Shown: one piece after another, positions 53,475-62,727 of the stretch
Numbering within the stretch: the stretch's first letter is position 1
Layout of the letters: each line of letters begins with the position of its first letter
Made by a program: the position numbers and the translations under genes
Assembly (NCBI RefSeq): GCF_018918005.1
Contig: NZ_JAHLPR010000027.1
Location: 1-64,000 of the forward strand
Length of the DNA stretch: 64,000 nt
Source of the DNA: Paenibacillus sp. MSJ-34
Lineage (GTDB): Bacteria; Bacillota; Bacilli; Paenibacillales; Paenibacillaceae
Reading direction: 5' to 3'
Notes under the pieces: model-generated
What the model was told of the DNA's origin: nothing
The model's input: only the letters and a program-made list of their open reading frames with translations
The model's database searches: none

Positions 53475-54089
53475 ATGGCACATCAATTACCACCGTTACC
53501 TTATGCAAACAACGCGCTCGAACCGCACATTGACGAAACGACGATGATGATTCACCACGATCGTCACCACAACACTTATGTAACCAACTTGAACGCGGCG
53601 CTGGAGTCCGCTCCTGAATTGCAAAGCAAGAGCGTTGAAGATCTGATCGCCGATCTGAACAGCGTGCCGGAGAGCATCCGCACTGCCGTTCGCAACAACG
53701 GCGGCGGCCATGCGAACCACTCCTTGTTCTGGACGACGATCGGCCCGAACGCCGGCGGCGCTCCGACAGGCGCATTGGCCGAAGCGATCAACAACGAGCT
53801 TGGCGGCTTCGACAAGTTCAAAGAAGATTTCGCCAAAGCGGCTGCTACCCGTTTCGGCAGCGGTTGGGCATGGCTTGCCGTTGACCCTTCCGGCAAATTG
53901 AAAGTATATTCCTTGCCGAACCAAGACAATCCGATCATGGAAGGCGACACGCCAATCCTCGGGCTTGACGTTTGGGAGCATGCATATTACTTGAAATATC
54001 AAAACAAACGCCCTGACTACATTGCTGCGTTCTGGAACGTAGTCAACTGGGACGAAGTGGGCAAACGTTACGAAGCGGCGAAAAAATAA
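53475..54089 (+). CDS. sodA: Superoxide dismutase, Mn/Fe type
   Basis: 204 residues, the usual length. Metal ligands lie in [11 protein letters not shown] (His27 region), [15 protein letters not shown] (His) and [18 protein letters not shown] (Asp, His). GGAGG lies nine bases upstream of the ATG. Monocistronic with a terminator. A second, extended SOD is encoded at 45495-46754. Confidence 0.97.
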   Translation: MAHQLPPLPYANNALEPHIDETTMMIHHDRHHNTYVTNLNAALESAPELQSKSVEDLIADLNSVPESIRTAVRNNGGGHANHSLFWTTIGPNAGGAPTGALAEAINNELGGFDKFKEDFAKAAATRFGSGWAWLAVDPSGKLKVYSLPNQDNPIMEGDTPILGLDVWEHAYYLKYQNKRPDYIAAFWNVVNWDEVGKRYEAAKK

Positions 54090-54105
54090 GACGTTTCGGC
54101 AAGAA

Positions 54106-54153
54106 GAAGGCTGCATCGCGAGTAGATGGATTCTACCGGATGCAGCCTTTTCA
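54106..54153 (+). terminator. Intrinsic terminator of sodA
   Basis: AAGGCTGCATC pairs with GATGCAGCCTT, with an inner GTAGA/TCTAC stem, and TTTTC follows. It begins 17 bp after the stop. Confidence 0.85.
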
Positions 54154-54155
54154 CG

Positions 54156-54345
54156 TCTAACGGAAACAGGAGACTCTATTTGTACAAAATCGAGACTTTT
54201 CAAAATGTAACGGAAGTGAGGAACCTTATTTGCGTTCATTTGTTCATTTCTTGCTTGGAAAACAACAAATAAGAGCGCTGGCTTCCGTTAGAATTCAAAA
54301 AGACTGTTTTTTGCCACATTAAGGTCTTCCAGTTCCGTTACAGTT
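54156..54345. repeat. TAACGGAA..CTTATTTG repeat array, two forward and two inverted units
   Basis: Forward units start TAACGGAAACAGGAGAC (54158) and TAACGGAAGTGAGGAACC (54210), each running into TATTTG. Inverted units follow: CAAATAAG..GGCTTCCGTTAG near 54267-54292 and ACATTAAGG..CAGTTCCGTTA near 54319-54342. The layout could fold as nested hairpins. The 54346-54407 remainder shows nothing further. Confidence 0.6.
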
Positions 54346-54407
54346 TTGAATGGCGACGACAGTTCGTCGACTGTCTCTTTCGAACCGTTACCATGCCGCG
54401 ATCGAGC

Positions 54408-55499
54408 TCATTTCCGATGAAAGACCGGCCCTTCCCTTTCCCCGACGCTCGGCTTGGCATCGGCCACGGTGGGCCAGCCGTCCTCCCATACGATCGGATC
54501 GATCATGAGGGGCCTGCGCGTTGCGCCGCTTCCCACTTTGGGAGCGTTGACGTCGATCGCATGATATACGATCCAATCCGTCCCGCGGTCGTCCGTTATG
54601 ACGGCATTATGTCCCGGGCCGACGAACGGTGCGCCCTCCGGTTCAGGCGGGAAATATCCGGTCAACATGACATTTCCCTCATTATAGAGCAGATCCCCGC
54701 CTTCGCGGTTCAAGTAAGGCCCTTTCAGCGATTCCGCTCTGCCGACCGCCACGCGGTACGTACTGTCGGCGCCGTCGCAACATGTTCCCATCGAGCCGAA
54801 AAAGTAATAATGCCCGTTCCGCTTAATCATATAAGGAGCTTCATATCCCGAAGACGCGATTTGAAATTTGTCGCCCGCCGTTTGCATTCCGTCCGCCGTC
54901 AATTCAATCCCGAAGATGCCCGCTTCGATGCTCCCGAAGAACAGATACGGCTTCCCGTCTTCGACGAAGAACATCGGATCGATCGAGTAAGCGCCGATCT
55001 CCGAGCTTGTGAAAATTTTGCCCCGGTCCGTAAAGGGTCCTTCGGGGGAATCCGCCACGGCCACGCCGATGCCCGGGTCCGGATCGCCCCATAACGACAT
55101 CGTATAATACAAATAATATTTCCCGTTATAATAAGCGATGTCGGGGGCCCATACTCCGCCTCCCTTCCATTCGGGCTTCCGGTCGAACGCTTCGCCGACA
55201 TACTCCCAATCCTGCAAATTGCCGGAACGTAGAATCGGAACGACGCGGCTTCCTTCCCCGTCGCCCCAATCGTCTTCGGTGGCATATGCGTAGATCATAC
55301 CGTCCTCCCCGCGTATCAATGCCGGATCGGCAAATACCGGTTCGAATACCGGATTCCGATAAGTTGAGGACGCGGAATCACCCGCTTCGCCCCCATTCCG
55401 TTTCACTGTCCAAACGCCCGCCGCCAATGCGGCCGCCACGCAGGCCAGTACGACGATCAAGCCAATACCAATCCATATGAATCGTTTGTTTCCGGTCAA
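54408..55499 (-). CDS. Glycoside hydrolase family 43 enzyme, membrane-anchored
   Basis: 363 residues from a TTG start (GGGGGGA seven bases upstream). A hydrophobic N-terminal segment (about 7-32) is a signal or anchor. GH43 five-blade propeller residues: catalytic Asp in VFADPALI, pKa-modulating Asp in YSIDPMFFVEDGKPYL and acid Glu in SGYEAPYMIKRNGHYYFF. GPGHNAVITDDRGTDWIVYHA and RRPLMIDPIVWEDGWP are typical of arabinan/arabinofuranosidase members. Last gene of the sugar operon, after the ABC permeases. Confidence 0.88.
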   Translation of the reverse strand: MTGNKRFIWIGIGLIVVLACVAAALAAGVWTVKRNGGEAGDSASSTYRNPVFEPVFADPALIRGEDGMIYAYATEDDWGDGEGSRVVPILRSGNLQDWEYVGEAFDRKPEWKGGGVWAPDIAYYNGKYYLYYTMSLWGDPDPGIGVAVADSPEGPFTDRGKIFTSSEIGAYSIDPMFFVEDGKPYLFFGSIEAGIFGIELTADGMQTAGDKFQIASSGYEAPYMIKRNGHYYFFGSMGTCCDGADSTYRVAVGRAESLKGPYLNREGGDLLYNEGNVMLTGYFPPEPEGAPFVGPGHNAVITDDRGTDWIVYHAIDVNAPKVGSGATRRPLMIDPIVWEDGWPTVADAKPSVGEREGPVFHRK

Positions 55500-55530
55500 A
55501 TCCCGTTCCCCCCGTATTCTCGAGTACGAA

Positions 55531-56397
55531 TTATCCTTTCAAACCGGTCATCGTAATTCCTTCCACGAAATATTTTTGCGCGAAAAAGAATAATACGACG
55601 GTCGGTATTAACGCCAGCACCGAGCCCGCCATAATTAACGTCCATTCCGCGCGGTACGCGCCTTGGAAGGAAGCGAGCACCAACTGGAGCGTGAACTTCT
55701 CCGGGCTGTTAATGTAAATGAGCGGTCCCATATAATCGTTATACCCGCCCAGAAAGCCGAAAATCGCTTGCGTCGCCAGCGCCGGTTTCGACAGCGGCAC
55801 GATGATGCGGGCAAAAATGCCGAACGGATTCAATCCGTCCATTTTGGCGGCTTCCTCCAATTCGGAAGGAATTGTCTTGAAAAATTGGCGCAGGAAAAAT
55901 ACGGTCATCGCCGCGCCGAACATTCCCGGAATCATCAGCGGCCTCCAACTGTCGATCCAGCCGAGATACTTGTACAGAATAAACGCGGGCACCATCGTAA
56001 CGACGCCGGGAATCATAACGGTGGCCAGCAGCAGGGCGAACAACAGATCCCGCCCCGGAAATCTAAGCTTCGCAAATCCGTATGCCGCGAGCGAGCTTGT
56101 AAACAGACCGACGACTAGCGGGGGCATAATAATGAGCATCGTATTGATAAAGCCGCCGAATAAATTCGCCTTCGTAAACACGAGCGTGTAATTCTCCCAA
56201 GCAAATACTTCCGGAATCCAGCGCGGCGGCATATCGAACACGGCGCCTTCCGCCTTCAACGATGTCGACAGCATCCATAGAAACGGAACCGCCATAATGA
56301 AAGATCCGATCGTCAGAAAAAGATAAGCAAACGCTTGTTTCACTTGTTCTCTTCTCCGGCGTTGAACGTACAATGAATGGTAAGCTGCTTGCGCCAT
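55531..56397 (-). CDS. Carbohydrate ABC transporter permease, MalG/AraQ type
   Basis: 288 residues with six TM helices. The inner-membrane EAA loop reads EEAAKMDGLNPFGIFARIIVPLSKPALATQ, the site that contacts the ATPase. FFAQKYFVEGITMTGLKG at the C-terminus is usual for this subfamily. It pairs with the next permease. No ATPase gene is in the operon; a shared MsmX-type ATPase elsewhere is expected. Confidence 0.94.
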   Translation of the reverse strand: MAQAAYHSLYVQRRRREQVKQAFAYLFLTIGSFIMAVPFLWMLSTSLKAEGAVFDMPPRWIPEVFAWENYTLVFTKANLFGGFINTMLIIMPPLVVGLFTSSLAAYGFAKLRFPGRDLLFALLLATVMIPGVVTMVPAFILYKYLGWIDSWRPLMIPGMFGAAMTVFFLRQFFKTIPSELEEAAKMDGLNPFGIFARIIVPLSKPALATQAIFGFLGGYNDYMGPLIYINSPEKFTLQLVLASFQGAYRAEWTLIMAGSVLALIPTVVLFFFAQKYFVEGITMTGLKG

Positions 56398-56409
56398 ATT
56401 CCCGCCCCC

Positions 56410-57330
56410 TTAATCGTAATGAACCCAACGTTTGGAGAAGTAAAAATTCAATACCGTAATGATCATAATCGCAATGCCCAGCATCCAGGCCATCGCCGCG
56501 GCGTATCCCATGTCCATATACCGGAAGGCGTTCTGGAAAATATAGTACACGATCGTCATGGTCGAGAAATTCGGCCCGCCTTCGGTCATAATTTGGAATC
56601 TTGGGAAATCCTGCAATGCGCCGATCATGGAAGTGACCAAAATATATAACGTCGTCGGCGAAATGCACGGTATCGTAATATGGCGAAATCTTTGCCAACC
56701 GCCCGCGCCGTCGATTTCCGCCGCTTCGTGCAAGCTGCCGGGCACGCCTTGAAGCGCCGCCAAATAGAGCACAATATTGAAGCCCAAACCGCCCCACACG
56801 CCCTGCACGATCATGGCCGGCATCGCCCAATTCTCGTCGTTCAGCCAGGACGGGCCGTGTATGCCGACCCATCCCAGCAAATAGTTAAGCAATCCGAAAT
56901 CGGAATTGAAAATCCATTTCCATAGCAACGTCAGCGCAACGACCGAACTGATCGTCGGCAGGAAGAACGCCGTACGGAACAGGCGGATGCCGCGAATCTT
57001 CTGGTTTAGCGCCGCCGCAATGCCCAGGGAAACCGCCATCGTGAGCGGAATCCCGACGGCCGCATAGACCGTGTTCAACGACGTTTTCCAGAAGAGCGGA
57101 TCCTCGGACAGCAGCTTCGCATAATTCGCCGCTCCTTGCAACTCCGGCGTTCCAAATCCGTCGAAAGTGGTAAAACTGACGTATACCGAATAACAGATCG
57201 GAATAAAGCCGAAGATCAGGAACCCGACAATCGGAGCGGCGACGAACAAGTATCCCCACCAATGCTCCCTTCGATAATAACGGGATTTTTTCTTAGGCGG
57301 GACGGACGGGCCCGTTATAGATTGCGCCAT
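56410..57330 (-). CDS. Sugar ABC transporter permease, MalF/AraP type
   Basis: 306 residues from the ATG at 57330 (GAGAGG nine bases upstream). Six TM helices, with EAA loop HEAAEIDGAGGWQRFRHITIPCISPT. TEGGPNFSTMTIVYYIFQNAFRYMDMGYAAAMAWML is a family-typical segment. Lies 15 bp after the binding protein gene and 12 bp before the second permease. Confidence 0.94.
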   Translation of the reverse strand: MAQSITGPSVPPKKKSRYYRREHWWGYLFVAAPIVGFLIFGFIPICYSVYVSFTTFDGFGTPELQGAANYAKLLSEDPLFWKTSLNTVYAAVGIPLTMAVSLGIAAALNQKIRGIRLFRTAFFLPTISSVVALTLLWKWIFNSDFGLLNYLLGWVGIHGPSWLNDENWAMPAMIVQGVWGGLGFNIVLYLAALQGVPGSLHEAAEIDGAGGWQRFRHITIPCISPTTLYILVTSMIGALQDFPRFQIMTEGGPNFSTMTIVYYIFQNAFRYMDMGYAAAMAWMLGIAIMIITVLNFYFSKRWVHYD

Positions 57331-57345
57331 TATTCTCAACCTCTC

Positions 57346-58704
57346 TTACCGAAAAAGATCGGGATTTCCTTCCTTCAACGCTTTCTCGACGGCCGGCTTA
57401 ATTTCGTCCATCAACTGCTGCGCCGTCTTCTTGCCTTCCCACAATTGCCCTAGATTTTGGTTGACCGTATCCCACCATTTATTGTTCGGCACATACGTCC
57501 AAGGCCCTGGCTGCTGATGCTCGGCCGCTTTCAGGAAAACTTCCGCGTGCTGCGGTTTTAAATCCGGCCGCAGGAACACGTCCGAATTGGCCATTTCCTT
57601 ATAGATCGGCATCGACAATCCCGCTTCCGCGCGGATTTGATTGACTTCCTCGCTTACCAAGTATTGCAGAAATTGAAACGCTTCTTGCGGATGCTTGGAC
57701 TTGCTGGATACGGAGAAGCCTACGGATGCGCTCCATCCGCTCCACTCGCCGTTCGCCGGGATCGGCGCGACGTCCCAGTCGAAGTTCAGCTTGCGGAACC
57801 CGAGGGTGGAATATCTTCCGGACGTGATCATCGCCAGCCTGCCCGTCTCAAACATTTGCCCGTCGTTCATCGCTTGCAGCGCGCGGCCGTTCGGAGCCAA
57901 ATTATGAACGTTTTGTATATCGGATACGAACTGCAGCGCTTCCGTCGCTTCCGGCCGATCCAGCATAAATTCGGTGCGGTCGGCACTTAAGATCTCGCCT
58001 CCGTTCCCCCATACCATGCCTTCCCACCATAACGGACCGATACCGTACTGCTCCGGCTTTCCGTCGCCGTTCGTATCCTTCGTTAATTTGGCTGCGGTGT
58101 CGAGCAATTCGTCCCAGGTCATCGGCTGCTCGGAGCTTGGATACGGAACGCCCGCTTCGTCGAACAATTTTTTATTGTAATATAGAACGGTCGGCGCGAT
58201 ATCCATCGGCAAAGCGTACGCATCGCCCAAGCCCGATTTCTGTCCGTCATACCGGTAACGGGTCAATGCCGTTTCCCAAACGTCGCTCAAATCCATTCCC
58301 GTTTCCTTGATCATCGGTTCCAAATTCATCAGCACGCCCAGCTTCACCCAACGGCTGAAGTCGCCGTCGCCGACATAGAATACGTCGGGAGCGTCTCCGC
58401 CGGCCAAGACGGTGTTCATTTTGCCGCCATAGTCGGCTGGAATATGAATATACTGAACTTTAATATTCGGGTTTTGCGCTTCGAAATTTTTAATGATTTG
58501 TTCGTAAAGCTCCTTCTCCTCCGGCTCGCCCCAACCGGAAAATTTGATTTGCACCTTTCCGCCGGACGAGCCTTGATTGCCTTGATTGCCGCCCGGAGAC
58601 AGATCCGCGGAATCGTTCCCTCCCGTCGAAGCGCACGCGGCTAAAGAGCTGAATGCCAGTATTAGGCAAAGCGTCAACAATATACTTCTTCCAACTTTTT
58701 TCAT
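57346..58704 (-). CDS. Sugar ABC transporter substrate-binding lipoprotein
   Basis: 452 residues. Lipoprotein signal peptide with lipobox LAAC (Cys24) and a Gly/Asn-rich linker. The extracellular binding protein family 1 fold has IKFSGWGEPEEKELYEQIIKNFEAQNPNIKVQYIHIPADYGGKMNTVLAGGDAPDVFYVGDGDFSRW in the first lobe and KHPQEAFQFLQYLVSEEVN in the second. Captures the imported sugar or oligosaccharide. A cre-like site lies 44 bp upstream of its start. Confidence 0.93.
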   Translation of the reverse strand: MKKVGRSILLTLCLILAFSSLAACASTGGNDSADLSPGGNQGNQGSSGGKVQIKFSGWGEPEEKELYEQIIKNFEAQNPNIKVQYIHIPADYGGKMNTVLAGGDAPDVFYVGDGDFSRWVKLGVLMNLEPMIKETGMDLSDVWETALTRYRYDGQKSGLGDAYALPMDIAPTVLYYNKKLFDEAGVPYPSSEQPMTWDELLDTAAKLTKDTNGDGKPEQYGIGPLWWEGMVWGNGGEILSADRTEFMLDRPEATEALQFVSDIQNVHNLAPNGRALQAMNDGQMFETGRLAMITSGRYSTLGFRKLNFDWDVAPIPANGEWSGWSASVGFSVSSKSKHPQEAFQFLQYLVSEEVNQIRAEAGLSMPIYKEMANSDVFLRPDLKPQHAEVFLKAAEHQQPGPWTYVPNNKWWDTVNQNLGQLWEGKKTAQQLMDEIKPAVEKALKEGNPDLFR

Positions 58705-58747
58705 GCCTCTTCCCCCATTTTATAAGAATATTTATTCCATAATAGAA

Positions 58748-58761
58748 TGAAAGCGATTTCT
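58748..58761 (-). promoter_or_regulatory. cre-like CcpA site upstream of the binding protein gene
   Basis: TGAAAGCGATTTCT matches the Firmicute cre consensus TGWAANCGNTNWCA at 13 of 14 positions. It overlaps a weak TTTAGA-17-TATGGA promoter candidate on the minus strand between the DUF2961 gene and the binding protein gene, consistent with carbon catabolite repression. Confidence 0.5.
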
Positions 58762-58793
58762 AAATTGAGTGTATAAGACGGCCAAGGGGCCGC

Positions 58794-59876
58794 TTATATG
58801 ACTTCCAACTCATCCAAATCCGGCAATTCGCGGAATTTGACATGCGGTTCGGCTTGATACCAATAGGCAACGGAAGCCATGTCGCTCTGCTGCGGAAGGA
58901 ATCTTCCGCCCGAACGCCAGCCGAGCGATTGGATCGTCACTCGAATCTCTTCTTCGAAACGGATCGGGTCCATAATATGCCATCGATACATGCCAAACCG
59001 TTGATTCGCCCGGTATAGGCCGTCGGGCCGGATCACTTGAGGCAAGCCCAGGAACGGGGTCGAGTATTCGCAATACTGTCCTTTCGGCTGCTCCCAATTC
59101 CAAGCCCCGCCGAAGTAATCCTCCGTACCCGTACCGCAAATCGTCGGAAATTCACGATCTCCGTCCATATAAAACTTGATTTCGCCTTCGCCCCACCAGC
59201 CGTTGTTGTTCACCTGGCAAGCGAGATAAGTGCCCACATAATGCCCTTGGCCCTTTACGCCGTCCAAGATGACGTAATCTTCCTTATACGGCAAAGGATT
59301 GGCCCTTCTCCACTGCGCATGGAAATAAGCGGCATTGTCAGGCACCTCGGTCAGAGCGTAATCGATTTGATAATAGAGATAGACTTCCTCTTCCCCTAAA
59401 TTTTCGATCGCGATATGCGCCTTTTGTCGAAAAGGCATTTCCCAATAACTGTTGAAACCTCCCGCGGGATTGACGCTAATCGGCAGCGAGTTGACATTCG
59501 CCCGCTCGCACCAGCCGTTGCAGAAGAAATCGCCCAAAGGCACGCATACGGAAGGATGCTCCTCCCCGTCCCAATACATGCTGAGGATCAACGATCTCCA
59601 TTTGTCCGGCGAACAGGTCATCCATATATGTTGAATCGCGCCGGGGCCTTCGATATCCGCCAGAACAAAACGGCTCTTGCCTTGGATCAGAATGGACGGA
59701 GACACTTTCCAACCGACTCCCAGATCCCGCGCGCATTGCTTTGCGGTTCCCTCCGTTGCCATTCCGCCCTTCCCTTTTTCTCCGGTAAAATTCTCCGCGC
59801 TTATGGAACGAGTCTTTGCCTTCGACAGCAAAGAAATGTTATGCAATCCCAATCCCAGTCCGTTAAATGTCAACAA
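58794..59876 (-). CDS. DUF2961 (GH172-type) glycoside hydrolase
   Basis: 360 residues from a TTG; a second TTG one codon later at 59873 has better spacing from AAGGAG. ENFTGEKGKGGMATEGTA, IEGPGAIQHIWMT, LPISVNPAGGFNSYWEMPFRQKA, NGWWGEGEIKFYMDGDREFPTICGTGTEDYFGGAWNW and GMYRWHIMDPIRFEEEIRV are DUF2961 signatures; the two Glu residues of GEGEIKF and GTGTEDY correspond to GH172 catalytic positions. Characterised members act on furanosides such as difructose anhydride and D-arabinofuranose. First gene of the operon; no signal peptide, so cytoplasmic. Confidence 0.85.
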   Translation of the reverse strand: MLTFNGLGLGLHNISLLSKAKTRSISAENFTGEKGKGGMATEGTAKQCARDLGVGWKVSPSILIQGKSRFVLADIEGPGAIQHIWMTCSPDKWRSLILSMYWDGEEHPSVCVPLGDFFCNGWCERANVNSLPISVNPAGGFNSYWEMPFRQKAHIAIENLGEEEVYLYYQIDYALTEVPDNAAYFHAQWRRANPLPYKEDYVILDGVKGQGHYVGTYLACQVNNNGWWGEGEIKFYMDGDREFPTICGTGTEDYFGGAWNWEQPKGQYCEYSTPFLGLPQVIRPDGLYRANQRFGMYRWHIMDPIRFEEEIRVTIQSLGWRSGGRFLPQQSDMASVAYWYQAEPHVKFRELPDLDELEVI

Positions 59877-60087
59877 TATCTACTCCTTCATCGTTGATAA
59901 AAGGCGCCTTTCACCTCACATTATACGGTCCCGCGGTTCCGTCGTCTTTAGCATTCATTTGCAAATATTTATCATATATTGCTTTTCTGTTTGTCATGAA
60001 TTGAAAATGATCGCATCGTTTTATATGATGAAGGCAAGCAACTCCTATTGAAAACACCCCTTATTTCGAAAATCATTTATCTATTAT

Positions 60088-60113
60088 TGAAAATATAATC
60101 TCTATTATTTTCA
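60088..60113 (+). promoter_or_regulatory. Inverted repeat over the araC-family promoter
   Basis: TGAAAATA (60088-60095) and TATTTTCA (60106-60113) are 8-bp inverted arms spanning a TATAAT -10 candidate (60094-60099), upstream of the AraC gene. It may be an operator or simply AT-rich promoter DNA. It lies in the 252-bp divergent gap. Confidence 0.35.
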
Positions 60114-60128
60114 GAAAGCGAGACGCCG

Positions 60129-60995
60129 ATGACGCCAAACTTTACGCCTTATATCCGGGTCGCGTACGACAGCTATATCGAATCCGATTTTTATTTGTCC
60201 AGAGCGATTTACGATTACGAATTGATTTATTTGATGGAGGGAGAACTGCTCGTCAGTGTGGAAGAAGAGACGTATCATTGCATTCCGGGAGACATTATTT
60301 TTTTAAAGCCGCGGCAACATCATGTCCTGAAAGCGATTGGGAAAGCGGGCATCCGGCAGCCGCATATCCATTTCGATTTCTATACGCAGGCGGACAGCCC
60401 GGACGTCAAAGTATCGTTCAGCAAATTGAGCAACATGACGGAAGAGGAAACGTCGTGGTTTCGCGAGGATATTACGGAGACGCACCGCATTGCGCTGCCT
60501 GCGGTAACGCGCCTCAAAAACCCGATTTTGATCGAGCGCATTTTGTTTGAAATGATTAGCGAGTTTTCGCAAAAATTGCCGTTTCACGAAAACGTTTTGC
60601 AGGGGTTGTTTTTGCAGCTTTGGGGCTGTTTGAACCGCGAATGGAACTGGCAGAACAACGAGCAGGTGCAAAAATATTGGAACGAGCTGCAGCATGTCAA
60701 AGCTTATTTATCGCATCATTGCGATAAGGAAGTGTCGCTGGACGAACTGGAGCGCATTACGAATATTAGCAAATATCATTTGCTGCGCATGTTCAAGCTG
60801 ACCTACGGCATTACCCCGATCAAATATCAATTGCAATCCCGGATCGAGAAAGCGAAGGAATTCGTGCAATATACGGATCATCCCCTGAGCGAAATCGCCG
60901 AGCGGTTCGGGTTCAAAACGATCCATTCCTTCAGCCGGGCCTTTAAAAATATCGAAGGGGTGCCCCCTACCTATTACCGCAAAAAAGAAAAGTAG
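60129..60995 (+). CDS. AraC family regulator with cupin sensor domain
   Basis: 288 residues. Residues ~10-160 form a cupin sugar-sensing domain (LIYLMEGELLVSVEEETYHCIPGDIIFLKPRQHHVLKA). The C-terminal ~100 residues hold two helix-turn-helix motifs (VSLDELERITNISKYHLLRMFKLTYGITPIKYQL and LSEIAERFGFKTIHSFSRAFKNIEGVPPTYYRK). Divergent from the GH172/ABC/GH43 operon, so it most likely activates it in response to an inducer sugar. The ribosome site before the ATG is weak (GAAAGCGAGACGCCG). Confidence 0.93.
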   Translation: MTPNFTPYIRVAYDSYIESDFYLSRAIYDYELIYLMEGELLVSVEEETYHCIPGDIIFLKPRQHHVLKAIGKAGIRQPHIHFDFYTQADSPDVKVSFSKLSNMTEEETSWFREDITETHRIALPAVTRLKNPILIERILFEMISEFSQKLPFHENVLQGLFLQLWGCLNREWNWQNNEQVQKYWNELQHVKAYLSHHCDKEVSLDELERITNISKYHLLRMFKLTYGITPIKYQLQSRIEKAKEFVQYTDHPLSEIAERFGFKTIHSFSRAFKNIEGVPPTYYRKKEK

Positions 60996-61013
60996 GCGGC
61001 ACGCTCCGCTTCG

Positions 61014-62189
61014 TTAGCCGAAATACCGGTTCAATATGCGCAAAAAAACGTTCGGAAACGCAAGCTGCTCCATGTCGGCTCGATCAATCCAGCGATAGAG
61101 AGGCGACGGCGGCGCTTGACCGCCCGCGCTTCCGGCCGCACTTCCGGCCGCACTTCCGTCCGCTTCCGCAGCCGCGCCGGCGGCGATTTCCGGGACGGCC
61201 CCGCCGAGGAAAGCGCAGCGGTACACGCTCATATTCCAATGAATATGGCTGAACGTATGCTCCGCCGTCATGAACAATTCTTGCGGCCGGGCGTCCCAAC
61301 CGTCCTGCGCCAACGTGCCGCGCAGTTGAAGTTGGTTCGTCTCTTCTTGCCCCTCGCCCGCTTCGGACGGCCCCAATATATGCGGCAATTCCCACATCCG
61401 CGCAAGCAGGCCCGCGGCCGGACGCTGGCGGACGAGCACTTTGCCCGCATTCGCTCCGCTTCCCTCGATCAAGGCGGCCAGCCGGTACTCCGGCTTCGGC
61501 GGCTTCGCCTTCGTCTTGACGGGCAGCGCGTCCTCCAGCCCGGCGAAACGGGCGGCGCAATGTTCCATGACCGGACAAGTCAAGCATTGCGGCGACTTCG
61601 GCGTACATACGAGCGCGCCGAGCTCCATCAACGCCTGGTTAAAGTTCGAAGCTTCCCCTTCGGGGATCAATTCCACGACGAGCCGTTCCATCTGCGCGCG
61701 CGTGCTGTTCTTCATAATATCTTCTTCGATTAGAAAATAGCGCGACAATACGCGCATCACATTGCCGTCCACCGCGGGCTCGGGTTTGTTGTAAGCGATG
61801 CTAAGTATCGCCCCGGCCGTATAAGGGCCGATCCCTTTCAGCGCGGAAATCTCCGGCTTCGTATCGGGAACCTGTCCCCCATACTGCTCTTTCACTTCCC
61901 GCGCAGCCGATTGCAAGTTGCGGGCGCGCGAATAGTAGCCGAGTCCTTCCCAGCTCTTCAGCACTTCCTCTTCCGGCGCGTCCGCCAAAGCGTCCACGGT
62001 CGGAAATTTGCCGACGAATCGCTCGAAATACGGCTTCACCGTCTCGACTCTTGTCTGCTGCAGCATAATTTCCGATACCCAAATGTAGTAGGGATTTTTA
62101 CTGCGGCGCCACGGCAAATCCCGTTTATGCCTGTTGTACCAAAGAAGCAAATTTGTACTGAAATAACGTTTATGTTCAAGTGTGTCCAT
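61014..62189 (-). CDS. mutY: A/G-specific adenine glycosylase
   Basis: 391 residues from the ATG at 62189 (AAAGGA 12 bases upstream). The open frame continues 150 codons further, but that part is antisense to the cytochrome gene and unlike the family. Removes adenine mispaired with 8-oxoguanine. Catalytic Glu40 in VSEIMLQQTRVETV, helix-hairpin-helix LKGIGPYTAGAILSIA, catalytic Asp in PAVDGNVMRVLSR, a C-x6-C-x2-C-x5-C [4Fe-4S] motif (CTPKSPQCLTCPVMEHC), and a C-terminal NUDIX-like 8-oxoG recognition domain. An Ala/Gly/Ser-rich insert lies near the C-terminus. Confidence 0.95.
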   Translation of the reverse strand: MDTLEHKRYFSTNLLLWYNRHKRDLPWRRSKNPYYIWVSEIMLQQTRVETVKPYFERFVGKFPTVDALADAPEEEVLKSWEGLGYYSRARNLQSAAREVKEQYGGQVPDTKPEISALKGIGPYTAGAILSIAYNKPEPAVDGNVMRVLSRYFLIEEDIMKNSTRAQMERLVVELIPEGEASNFNQALMELGALVCTPKSPQCLTCPVMEHCAARFAGLEDALPVKTKAKPPKPEYRLAALIEGSGANAGKVLVRQRPAAGLLARMWELPHILGPSEAGEGQEETNQLQLRGTLAQDGWDARPQELFMTAEHTFSHIHWNMSVYRCAFLGGAVPEIAAGAAAEADGSAAGSAAGSAGGQAPPSPLYRWIDRADMEQLAFPNVFLRILNRYFG

Positions 62190-62364
62190 ATCGTGAACGA
62201 ATCCTTTCTTTTCCATGCTAAGTTGCATCGCATAATCGCGCAATATCCCCATTATACATGAATTTTCCGGCCTTATGGGCGCTTCTTGACGAATATGTGA
62301 CTTCTCTTGTACCTTTGAAATATTTGCCATATACTGAAGGAAAATGCGATTGGAGTGAAGTAGC

Positions 62365-62727
62365 ATGAAAAAAGCTTTGTTGATCGCCGCTTTATTCGGC
62401 GCCGTTAGCCTTATAGCGGCATGCGGCAGCAGCGGCGGAAGCGGTGGAGGAGGCGAAAGCCAAGGCGCGGCCTTGGACGGCCCGGAAGCAACGGTAGCGG
62501 TGTTCAAAAGCAATTGCATCAGTTGCCACGGAACCGATCTCAAAGGGAAAATGGGTCCCGACAGCGACCTGACGGCTGTCGGCGCGAAAATGACGCGAGA
62601 TGAAATCGAGAAGCAAATTAAAGACGGCAGCGCAAAAATGCCCGGCTTCGGCAAAATGCTGAAGGAAGACGAAATCGCCGGCTTGGCGGATTGGCTCGCA
62701 ACGAAGGGCGCTACCGCTTCTCAATAA
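62365..62727 (+). CDS. c-type cytochrome lipoprotein (c551/CccB-like)
   Basis: 120 residues. Lipoprotein signal with LIAAC lipobox (Cys20), a Gly/Ser linker, and a small class I cytochrome c domain: haem attachment CISCH near 51-55 and a candidate Met axial ligand in SAKMPGFGKML. Like B. subtilis CccB it would sit on the outer membrane face and pass electrons to a cytochrome c oxidase. GGAGTG precedes the ATG. The C-terminus overlaps convergent acpS by 17 bp. Confidence 0.92.
   Translation: MKKALLIAALFGAVSLIAACGSSGGSGGGGESQGAALDGPEATVAVFKSNCISCHGTDLKGKMGPDSDLTAVGAKMTRDEIEKQIKDGSAKMPGFGKMLKEDEIAGLADWLATKGATASQ

Noticed and set aside
62190-62654. N-terminal extension of mutY by about 150 residues
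   Set aside because: That stretch is antisense to the well-supported cytochrome lipoprotein gene and unlike MutY; the ATG at 62189 gives the normal length.
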